NCBI GenBank assembly: GCA_012516115.1
Contig: JAAYXC010000202.1
Location: 1-14,543, forward strand
DNA from: Bacillota bacterium
Lineage (GTDB): Bacteria > Bacillota > UBA4882 > JAAYXC01
Direction: 5' to 3'
Length of the DNA stretch: 14,543 nt
The notes under the pieces are model-generated. The model saw nothing but the letters and a program-made list of their open reading frames with translations. It did not search any database and was not told the origin of the DNA. Made by a program: the position numbers and the translations under genes. Position 1 is the first letter of the stretch. The number at the start of each line of letters is the position of its first letter. Positions 6,388 to 11,237 of this stretch are shown here, in pieces.

Positions 6388-7005
6388 ATGGGCTTTTTTC
6401 CAGTTGACGAACCGGGCCGGATCGCCGTGGCTCCGAGGAGTTTCGGCGTGGTAACAGATATGGCGGAGCACGGCCGATATGCCTTCGTGGCCGACGGCCC
6501 GCGCGGGATAAGGCTCGTTTTCCCTCGGTGGGCGCTGCTTCGCCGGGAGGACTGGGATAAGCTCTCTCTAGGGACGAGGCTCCAATATCACCTGATTCCA
6601 TCAACCCGGCGCGTGGGGGCTTTCCTGCCCTACCAAGCCGAGATCCTGCCCGAGGGCGCGGAACCAGAGGCGGATAAAAAAATCGAATTTATCCCCGACG
6701 GTTCGCTATCCGAGGGAGTGATCACCGGCTTCCTTCCTGGGAAGCCCGTGGGGTTCGTAGTGGACGCCCAAATCCATCGGCCTGCCAGCTTCACGCGCCG
6801 GAGCTGTCGGGATAGAGATGCCTGGGATGTCTTAAGGCCCGGGATGACCGTTTGCTACTTCCTTATTCGGTCTGCCCACCCCTCCGCGCCACCCAACGCC
6901 CTGGCCGCCGTGGACGTGGCCCCGTTTGGACCGGAGGAGGCGGCGGAGGACCGGGCCGACTTAAACGAGACAACCACCGGCGACCTTATGGCCGCCGTGG
7001 CATAG
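6388..7005 (+). CDS. Second protein with two cold-shock/OB-like repeats, more diverged
   Basis: This 205-aa protein starts at ATG 6388, after GAGGAGGGAG at 6374-6383. One repeat runs FGVVTDMAEHGRYAFVAD...RLVFPRWAL...GTRLQYHLIPS. A second runs SEGVITGFLPGKPVGFVVD...ASFTRRSC...GMTVCYFLIRS and ends AVDVAPF. Both have the beta-barrel spacing of cold-shock domains and resemble the preceding protein, so the pair probably arose by duplication. The aromatic binding residues are less well kept than in canonical CspA. It is the last gene before the structured leader of the capsid gene. RNA binding is plausible but not shown. Confidence 0.6.
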   Translation: MGFFPVDEPGRIAVAPRSFGVVTDMAEHGRYAFVADGPRGIRLVFPRWALLRREDWDKLSLGTRLQYHLIPSTRRVGAFLPYQAEILPEGAEPEADKKIEFIPDGSLSEGVITGFLPGKPVGFVVDAQIHRPASFTRRSCRDRDAWDVLRPGMTVCYFLIRSAHPSAPPNALAAVDVAPFGPEEAAEDRADLNETTTGDLMAAVA

Positions 7006-7009
7006 ACCC

Positions 7010-7143
7010 GGCCGTACGAGCTGGAGAGCTGAAGCGGCCGCCGTGCCGAGTACTGGAGAGTGCCGGCGCGGCCTTGCTGGCCGGACGTGACGGCCACCGC
7101 GCGATGCTGGAGAGCATCCCGGGCGGCGAGTGCTGGAGAGCAC
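7010..7143 (+). repeat. Four hairpins with GGAG tetraloops and covarying stems, capsid leader
   Basis: Four copies of CTGGAGAG each sit at the tip of a hairpin with loop GGAG. The stems are AGCT/AGCT (7019-7022/7027-7030), GTACT/AGTGC with one G-U pair (7050-7054/7059-7063), GATGCT/AGCATC (7103-7108/7113-7118) and GTGCT/AGCAC (7130-7134/7139-7143). Pairs three to five differ between copies yet remain paired, which points to selection on RNA structure. The second stem extends with GCC/GGC and G-C pairs around a bulged A. The first extends by GGCCG/CGGCC. A further CGGCC/GGCCG hairpin lies at 7069-7083. The array ends 66 nt before the capsid start codon. Confidence 0.75.
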
Positions 7144-7209
7144 GGGCCGAGCGGACGGAAGTCATGGGGCGACGTGACAAAACTACCAATAAGGGAGCGT
7201 GGTTTCTCT

Positions 7210-8466
7210 ATGACCCTTGAACAGATTGAGGCCAGGATCTGGGAAAGAGAGGCCCGGAAAAAAGAACTGGCCAAGAAGATTAAAGAAACCGATGATGTTC
7301 GCGAACTGCGGGAAATCAATGAAGAGATTGACCGCCTAAACAATGAACTCATTGAACTTCGCGGCCGGTTGCCAGTTGGGCCATTGCGGCCCGTAGCAAG
7401 CTTTCCCTACGGCCTGGGCGGCGGCGATGCGACCGCTAATATCATCAACAGAGGAGTGGGAACGAGTATGCATCTATCTAAAGAACTTCGCGCGGCCCTG
7501 GAGGAGAAAGGGCGGCTTCTCCTGGAGCGGCGGGCCGTGACCTTCACCCAGGAGGAGGCGGCCGAACTTCGAGCGATTACCGTAGCTTCTGGGACTGTGG
7601 TCACCGGGAAGGCCGTCTCTCCGGAGATTACCCCCGCGTTTCAACAGGTTTCGTCCCTGGTGGACCTGGTAAACTCCCCGGTTCTCATCGGCGCGGAATC
7701 GTATCAGAAACCCTTCATGGTTTCGGCCGGCACGGGCGGTTATACGACCGAAGGCGCGGCGTATACCGATGCGGAACCGACGTTTGATTACGTGAGCATC
7801 GCCAAGGCGAAGATTACGGCCTATGCCGAGATCTCCGAGGAACTCAAGCGATTATCCCCCGCCGACTACGCGACCGCCGTTTTTAACGCGGTTCGTGATG
7901 CGGTCCGGAAGAAGCTGGCCAAAGAGATCGTTCTGGGCGATGGTGCGACCGGGCATCTCGTCGGGATCTATAATGCGCCGGCGAACGTCATGCCCCCCGT
8001 GGCCGTGGATCTCGAGATCGGCGCGATTGACAAGGACGCTTTAGATAAGATCGTCCTGGCCTACGGCGGCGATGAGGCGGTGGAGCTGGATCAGCCCTGC
8101 CTTATCCTGAACAAGGCCGACTTGGCCGCGTTCGCGGCGGTCCGCGCGACCGATGGGAAGAAACTCTATACCATCGAGTACAACGGCGGGATCGGGACGA
8201 TCTCCAGCGATGGAAGCTTCAAAGTCCGCTTCGTGATCAATTCGGCTTGCCCGGCCCTCTCGGCCGCCGGGACGCCCGCCGGGACGTTGACCCTGCTCTA
8301 TGGCTATCCGGCCTCCTACGAGATGCCTTTGTTTAGCAACCTGGAGGTTCAGGAATCGGCTGATTACAAGTTCAAGGAAGGCCTGGTGGCCATCAAGGGC
8401 ATGGTCATGGTGGGTGGCAATGTTGGCCGGTACAAGGGCTTCGTGCGGGTGAAGAAGGCCGCGTGA
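7210..8466 (+). CDS. HK97-fold phage major capsid protein
   Basis: This 418-aa protein starts at ATG 7210 with AAGGGAG at 7191-7197 (a rather long 12-nt spacer). Residues 1-50 are a charged coiled coil like the delta/scaffold domain of HK97 gp5, which is normally removed by a head protease. From about residue 120 the sequence follows the Phage_capsid family. It has the ITPAFQQVSSLVDLVNSPVLIG arm region, an extended-loop region, AKAKITAYAEISEELKRLS leading into the long spine helix, then KEIVLGDG. It ends EGLVAIKGMVMVGGNVGRYKGFVRVK. No terminase, portal, protease or tail gene accompanies it here, which is unusual. The N-terminal coiled coil argues against an encapsulin. It is probably co-transcribed with the two OB-repeat genes and ends before a strong terminator. 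Confidence 0.88.
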   Translation: MTLEQIEARIWEREARKKELAKKIKETDDVRELREINEEIDRLNNELIELRGRLPVGPLRPVASFPYGLGGGDATANIINRGVGTSMHLSKELRAALEEKGRLLLERRAVTFTQEEAAELRAITVASGTVVTGKAVSPEITPAFQQVSSLVDLVNSPVLIGAESYQKPFMVSAGTGGYTTEGAAYTDAEPTFDYVSIAKAKITAYAEISEELKRLSPADYATAVFNAVRDAVRKKLAKEIVLGDGATGHLVGIYNAPANVMPPVAVDLEIGAIDKDALDKIVLAYGGDEAVELDQPCLILNKADLAAFAAVRATDGKKLYTIEYNGGIGTISSDGSFKVRFVINSACPALSAAGTPAGTLTLLYGYPASYEMPLFSNLEVQESADYKFKEGLVAIKGMVMVGGNVGRYKGFVRVKKAA

Positions 8467-8490
8467 CGCGCCCCCGGCTGGTAGAAAGGC

Positions 8491-8521
8491 GAGGGAGGAG
8501 ACCCGCTCCTCCCTCTTTTTT
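8491..8521 (+). terminator. Strong intrinsic terminator after the capsid gene
   Basis: GAGGGAGGAG (8491-8500) pairs perfectly with CTCCTCCCTC (8506-8515) around a 5-nt loop, and a run of six T follows (8516-8521). It ends the transcript that starts near 4770. The 186 nt after it, up to 8707, hold no gene that I can support. Confidence 0.92.
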
Positions 8522-8707
8522 GCGGCCGCGCGGCCAGCCCCAGGGGAGGCGGGCCGTTCTTCCTCCTCTCCTCCTCGGGGACATACCTCTCCCGGTATAT
8601 CTCTTCCCTCCGAGAAACACGGCGGCCGTCCCTGGGTGGGGGCGGCCCCGAAAAAGATGACGCGCTAGGCGGCCTTCTGGGCGGCGATTCTCCACCGGTG
8701 AAGGTTT

Positions 8708-9022
8708 TTACACGTGCCCTATTCCTGACCGCGGCTCCCTGGGCCGCGCGGCGGTGGAGGCGAAAAAAGAAACCGCCTTTGCGCGGTCCTCCTCGGATAG
8801 TTGCTCGGGTGGAGTGGTTACCAGATGATGGATACCCAAAACGCTCATTTGAGCCTTTTGAGTATCCATATTTTGGAATTCCTCAAGCCAGCGATTCACT
8901 GTCTGCTGGGCAATTCCCGTTTCCTCCTCGATCTCCGTCTCCGTTTTCCCGCCGAGATACAACGCGAGGACCTGGACGCGGTGGTCATTCTTCCCGCGCT
9001 GGTTCGTCTCCGCCGGATTCAA
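8708..9022 (-). CDS. Small helix-turn-helix protein
   Basis: This protein of up to 104 aa is on the minus strand. Residues about 16-49 (RVQVLALYLGGKTETEIEEETGIAQQTVNRWLEEF, split here as two helices plus turn) look like a resolvase/transposase-type helix-turn-helix. It has the TGIAQQTVNRWL recognition helix. The rest (PPEQLSEEDRAKAVSFFASTAA) is a short helical tail. The start is unsure: TTG 9022 lies inside the end of the preceding gene and has no clear ribosome binding site, so coupling is likely. It is probably a regulator or accessory DNA-binding protein of the element. There is no transposase catalytic domain. Confidence 0.6.
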   Translation of the reverse strand: MNPAETNQRGKNDHRVQVLALYLGGKTETEIEEETGIAQQTVNRWLEEFQNMDTQKAQMSVLGIHHLVTTPPEQLSEEDRAKAVSFFASTAARPREPRSGIGHV

Positions 9023-9170
9023 GGAACCGCTTAAGTTCGCTTTCAGGGATGCGGAGAAGGGTGCCTATTTTTTTGGCCTTAATTCGGCCTTCTCGGACCC
9101 ACCGATAAAGTGTTTCACGGTTAATTTTAAGCAGGTTTGCCACTTCTTCGGGTGTATAGTACTGCTCCAT
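8985..9170 (-). CDS. Excisionase-like (MerR-type winged HTH) protein
   Basis: This 61-aa protein starts at ATG 9170, with AAAGAGGAGGG at 9187-9177 and a 6-nt spacer. Residues 4-43 (YYTPEEVANLLKINRETLYR, then WVREGRIKAKKIG, then RIPESEL) are the classical helix-turn-helix-17/excisionase signature. Proteins of this type bend DNA at attachment sites during excision or act as small regulators. It overlaps the next HTH gene and has its own divergent promoter opposite the csx3 operon. Whether it is a true Xis cannot be told without an integrase, which is not in the window. Confidence 0.8.
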   Translation of the reverse strand: MEQYYTPEEVANLLKINRETLYRWVREGRIKAKKIGTLLRIPESELKRFLESGGDEPAREE

Positions 9171-9188
9171 GGGATTCCCTCCTCTTTG

Positions 9189-9217
9189 ATCATACCACGG
9201 CCTATCCAAACCCTCAA
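9189..9217 (-). promoter_or_regulatory. Minus-strand promoter for the excisionase-like gene
   Basis: On the minus strand TTGAGG (9217-9212) is followed after 17 bp by TATGAT (9194-9189), with TGG before it as an extended -10. The predicted start is near 9182, so the leader is very short and would begin within the ribosome binding site. Confidence 0.6.
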
Positions 9218-9224
9218 GAACTAC

Positions 9225-9253
9225 TTGACTAGTGACATCGGTTCTAGTATGCT
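9225..9253 (+). promoter_or_regulatory. Plus-strand promoter of the csx3-like operon
   Basis: TTGACT (9225-9230) and TATGCT (9248-9253) are separated by 17 bp, giving a start near 9260 and an operon running to 10,952. It diverges from the excisionase-like gene's promoter with only 7 bp between the -35 boxes, so one bound protein could affect both. Confidence 0.65.
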
Positions 9254-9257
9254 AGAA
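9242..9257. promoter_or_regulatory. Operator candidate over the -10 box
   Basis: TTCTAG-TATG-CTAGAA is a perfect 6-bp inverted repeat with a 4-bp spacer. It spans the -10 box of the plus-strand promoter, a typical place for a repressor site. One of the two HTH proteins on the opposite strand may be the ligand (inference). Confidence 0.55.
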
Positions 9258-9314
9258 TAGGATGTAATCGGTCAGCATAGGAGAAGAATGGACGGTAAAG
9301 GAGGGATACCCATC

Positions 9315-9788
9315 ATGAAGCCCCGGCCCGACACTTGCGATAACCGGTCTTGCCAACACTTCGGCCGCCTTCCCTGCGGATGGCGGACCGGCTGCACTCT
9401 CGGCCGCCGGTGGCCGGGCCGCGGCGTTCCGTGCCCCTGGTTCGCCCCGCGCCGGCGGTCCGCGAGTGGGAGGGCGACGGTCAGCCAATACCCGAAATGG
9501 TGGAAAGGAGGTGAAAACACCGTGGCCGACCCGAAGAAGCCCTGCGAAAAGGTGGTCATCGACGTGAAGACCCTTTACGGCGACACGGCGAAGCTGGAGC
9601 GGATCTCGGACTACGTGAACCTGGCCCTTGCCATGGCCGGCGAAGGGAAGGAGGTGGTCATCACCGGCCAAGGACCGGTCTGGTTGTATCTTGCCATCGC
9701 CCACGCCTTGCACGGCCGGGCGGTCCGGCTTCTCTACGATTCCCCTACGACCGGCCCTTTCGTGATCTTTGACCACGACCCGTATTGA
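9315..9788 (+). CDS. Cys-rich small domain in frame with the Csx3-like protein
   Basis: From ATG 9315 (AAAGGAGGG at 9297-9305) the frame stays open through the csx3-like gene and would give 157 aa. The first 69 residues hold Cys8, Cys13, Cys21, Cys27 and Cys40 with a Trp/Arg-rich context, which suggests a small metal-binding domain. No stop codon separates it from the Csx3-like part. That part has its own perfect ribosome binding site and GTG at 9522, so the locus may make both a fused and a short form. An earlier ATG at 9288 has only a weak, too-close AGGAGA. Whether the long form is made is uncertain. Confidence 0.45.
   Translation: MKPRPDTCDNRSCQHFGRLPCGWRTGCTLGRRWPGRGVPCPWFAPRRRSASGRATVSQYPKWWKGGENTVADPKKPCEKVVIDVKTLYGDTAKLERISDYVNLALAMAGEGKEVVITGQGPVWLYLAIAHALHGRAVRLLYDSPTTGPFVIFDHDPY
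9522..9788 (+). CDS. csx3: Csx3/Crn3-like protein, candidate cyclic-oligoadenylate ring nuclease
   Basis: This 88-aa protein starts at GTG 9522, behind AAAGGAGGTGA at 9504-9514 (7-nt spacer). Residues 45-64 (VVITGQGPVWLYLAIAHALH) match the family signature GRGPxWL...H. YD at 72-73 and VIFDH at 81-85 match the following strands. By my memory of the A. fulgidus protein, His64 and Asp73 correspond to its important His60 and Asp69, while the residue at Arg71 is Pro here. The length fits the family's core. Crn3/Csx3 cleaves cyclic tetra-adenylate and so switches off type III CRISPR signalling. On a mobile element this could be an anti-defence factor. No cas genes are nearby. Family call good, activity unproven. 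Confidence 0.72.
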   Translation: MADPKKPCEKVVIDVKTLYGDTAKLERISDYVNLALAMAGEGKEVVITGQGPVWLYLAIAHALHGRAVRLLYDSPTTGPFVIFDHDPY

Positions 9789-9818
9789 CCCCGTGAAAAA
9801 CAAAGAGGAGGTTTTTAA

Positions 9819-10103
9819 ATGCGTCAGGTTATCGGCGGAAAACTTTATGACACGGAGAAGGCCACCCTGGTGGCGAGCGACCGCTATTGGGACGGCCAGA
9901 ACTGGGACAGGAACGGCCGTAATCTTTACTTATATCGGACGGCCAAGGGTAATTTCTTTCTTTACCGTACAACCCGATGGCAGGGAGAACGCGACACCAT
10001 CACCCCGATTTCGCGGGAAGAGGCTATGGAGTACTACGAATCCTTGCCGGAGCACGAGATGGACTACGAGGAAGCCTTTGGCGTGGCCCCGGAGGAGGCT
10101 TGA
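9819..10103 (+). CDS. Small conserved mobile-element protein, unknown function
   Basis: This 94-aa protein starts at ATG 9819, behind AAAGAGGAGGT (9802-9812). It begins with a GGKLYDTEKA-type segment, then NLYLYRTAKGNFFLYR, then ITPISREEAMEYYESL, and has an acidic end. I recognise the pattern of GKxYDTE, GxFFLY and PxxxEEA from small proteins common in Firmicutes mobile elements, but I know of no established function. The predicted fold is a beta-rich domain with a C-terminal helix. It follows the csx3-like gene by 30 bp in the same operon. Confidence 0.75.
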   Translation: MRQVIGGKLYDTEKATLVASDRYWDGQNWDRNGRNLYLYRTAKGNFFLYRTTRWQGERDTITPISREEAMEYYESLPEHEMDYEEAFGVAPEEA

Positions 10104-10105
10104 CG

Positions 10106-10402
10106 ATGGCAAGGGCAACGGTAAAGAGAGCGGCCCCCGGGGCCGGGACGGCTCCGGTATGCGCGGAGGCGGTCTTCAAGCGGGCGAGTGGTGAAGGTTA
10201 CATCCTTATGGCCGTCACCCTGGCCCCGGGCCAGGATTCGATCTTCGATGGAGTGGGCCGGCTCGGCCTGGTCCTCCTGGACCGAGACCAGGCGGCCGCG
10301 TGGGCGGAGGCCCGAGGGATCCCCGACGCCCTGGCCCGGCTCGACGCGGGCGAAAGATTGGTCTGGGAAGGAGGCGCGAGGGAATGCCGGGCGAGAATCT
10401 GA
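10106..10402 (+). CDS. Small protein of unknown function
   Basis: This 98-aa protein starts at ATG 10106, with GGAGGAGG at 10091-10098 (7-nt spacer), right after the previous stop. A basic N-terminus is followed by an alpha/beta stretch (GYILMAVTLAPGQDSIF, VGRLGLVLLDRDQAAAWAEARG) and ends Arg-rich. It has no motif I recognise. The frame overlaps the next gene by 19 bp, which supports a single operon. Confidence 0.65.
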   Translation: MARATVKRAAPGAGTAPVCAEAVFKRASGEGYILMAVTLAPGQDSIFDGVGRLGLVLLDRDQAAAWAEARGIPDALARLDAGERLVWEGGARECRARI

Positions 10403-10731
10403 CCTTCGCCACCAAGGGCGAGGCCCTGAAAGCTGGGTTTATCCCCGCCAAGGTTCGGACGGTGGAGCGTTACCGTGGCGGCCGGATCTACATTGCCGAC
10501 GTTTCCGGACCGAATGCCTTCGGCTACGAGTTCGCCCTTCGCGCCGAACTGAACGGCCGGACCCTGGGAACCTTCGCTCTCTCCCGGAGCATCTGGCTCA
10601 CCGAGGCGAGGAACAGAATCGGCCAACCCGGAGCGTTTACCGTGATGTTCGCCCCCGAGGACTTCGACCGGGGACTTCGGGCGGCCCGGGAGGCCATCGA
10701 CAAGGCACTAGAAAGGAGCGAGGGAGCATGA
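10384..10731 (+). CDS. Small protein of unknown function
   Basis: This 115-aa protein starts at ATG 10384, with AAGGAGG at 10368-10374. A beta-rich first half (YRGGRIYIADV, FGYEFALRAE) leads into a helical end (FDRGLRAAREAIDKALERS). No signal peptide or known motif is visible. Its stop overlaps the next start as ATGA, so translation is coupled. It probably belongs to the accessory operon that begins with the Csx3-like gene. Confidence 0.65.
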   Translation: MPGENLTFATKGEALKAGFIPAKVRTVERYRGGRIYIADVSGPNAFGYEFALRAELNGRTLGTFALSRSIWLTEARNRIGQPGAFTVMFAPEDFDRGLRAAREAIDKALERSEGA

Positions 10732-10952
10732 CCGAGAATGCGGCCAAGACCTTATCCCCGGAAGAACGGCAGAAACTCGAAGCCGAGATCATGGAGGTCT
10801 GCCGAAACAAGCCAGAGATCGTCCTGGCCACCAGCGTTCTTCTCGACGTGATTAAGGTCCTCCGGGAAAAATTCGGTTGGACTGACGACCGGCTCCACGA
10901 ATTGATTCAAGCTTTATGGGATATGACGGAGGGAGCGGAAACGGAATCCTAG
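10728..10952 (+). CDS. Small helical protein, last gene of the operon
   Basis: This 74-aa protein starts at ATG 10728 (ATGA overlap with the previous gene), behind AAAGGAG at 10712-10718. It is predicted all helical and acidic: LSPEERQKLEAEIMEVCRNK, then VLLDVIKVLREKFG and DRLHELIQALWDM. It has no catalytic motif and could be a small adaptor or antitoxin-like protein. It is the last plus-strand gene before the attachment-like site. Confidence 0.65.
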   Translation: MTENAAKTLSPEERQKLEAEIMEVCRNKPEIVLATSVLLDVIKVLREKFGWTDDRLHELIQALWDMTEGAETES

Positions 10953-10982
10953 ACGCGGCGCGGGATTATAACTCGTATACAT

Positions 10983-11003
10983 GACCACAACGGCGACCAC
11001 AAC
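10983..11003 (+). repeat. Pair of 9-bp direct repeats near the attachment site
   Basis: GACCACAAC occurs at 10983-10991 and 10995-11003, a 12-bp period. It lies about 120 bp inside the element from the tRNA-derived site. Arm-type integrase or excisionase sites are often short direct repeats at such a distance, so that is one reading. With only two copies the evidence is thin. The rest of 10,953-11,119 shows nothing else that I can support. Confidence 0.35.
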
Positions 11004-11119
11004 CCAGGCAGAAAACCTTAGTTTTTGGTGGAATTTTAAGCCAGGAAGAAGATAGCAAACATGCGAAAAATCAACGTTTTAGAACATGGTAGGATCCCCC
11101 AGAATGCCTTTCTAAGTAA

Positions 11120-11163
11120 TCGTAATCAGCAGGTTGTCCGTTCGACTCGGATCGTCGGCTCCA
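11120..11163 (+). other. attR-like site: 3' part of tRNA-Thr(CGT)
   Basis: The 44 bases fit tRNA numbering without a gap: T33, anticodon CGT (11121-11123), AA, then the 3' anticodon strand TCAGC (11126-11130). The variable loop AGGTT follows, then T stem GTCCG/CGGAT (11136-11140/11148-11152) with loop TTCGACT. The acceptor strand CGTCGGC (11153-11159), discriminator T and encoded CCA (11161-11163) complete it. Upstream the D arm, 5' acceptor and 5' anticodon strand are absent. A tyrosine integrase that recombines in an anticodon loop would leave exactly this fragment at the distal element end. The intact tRNA gene should lie beyond the window's left edge. Confidence 0.82.
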
Positions 11164-11172
11164 GAACCCACA

Positions 11173-11210
11173 AGGGTTCGCGGAAATTACCGCGAACCCT
11201 TTCGCTTTTC
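11173..11210 (+). terminator. tRNA-type intrinsic terminator
   Basis: AGGGTTCGCGG (11173-11183) pairs perfectly with CCGCGAACCCT (11190-11200) around AAATTA. TTCGCTTTTC follows. It lies 10 nt after the CCA, as expected for the native terminator of the tRNA-Thr gene, and marks the start of flanking chromosome. A second, T-poor hairpin (TTCCCCC 11211-11217/GGGGGAA 11231-11237) sits just beyond the stop of the minus-strand ATPase gene. Confidence 0.8.
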
Positions 11211-11237
11211 TTCCCCCTCAGGTCGAAGAAGGGGGAA

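Noticed and set aside
7006..7209. N-terminal extension of the capsid protein (start at GTG 7060) or a separate small gene over the hairpin region
   Set aside because: The extended peptide is Arg/Ala/Trp-rich with no similarity to capsid N-termini. The stretch shows compensating stem changes, and ATG 7210 opens exactly at the expected coiled coil.
7210..8466. Encapsulin rather than phage capsid
   Set aside because: The N-terminal coiled-coil segment and Phage_capsid-type core fit a viral shell protein. No cargo enzyme gene is adjacent.
8522..8707. Minus-strand open frame (8405-8695) between the terminator and the HTH gene
   Set aside because: The product is a low-complexity Arg/Gly/Pro sequence, the frame crosses the capsid terminator and gene end, and it has no ribosome binding site.
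9252..9803. Minus-strand open frame of 183 codons opposite the Csx3-like gene
   Set aside because: It would cross the plus-strand promoter, is antisense to a gene with a clear family signature, and shows no domain.
11061..11163. Complete tRNA gene
   Set aside because: Only the part from the anticodon loop to CCA fits. No D arm, 5' anticodon strand or 5' acceptor GCCGACG is found upstream.
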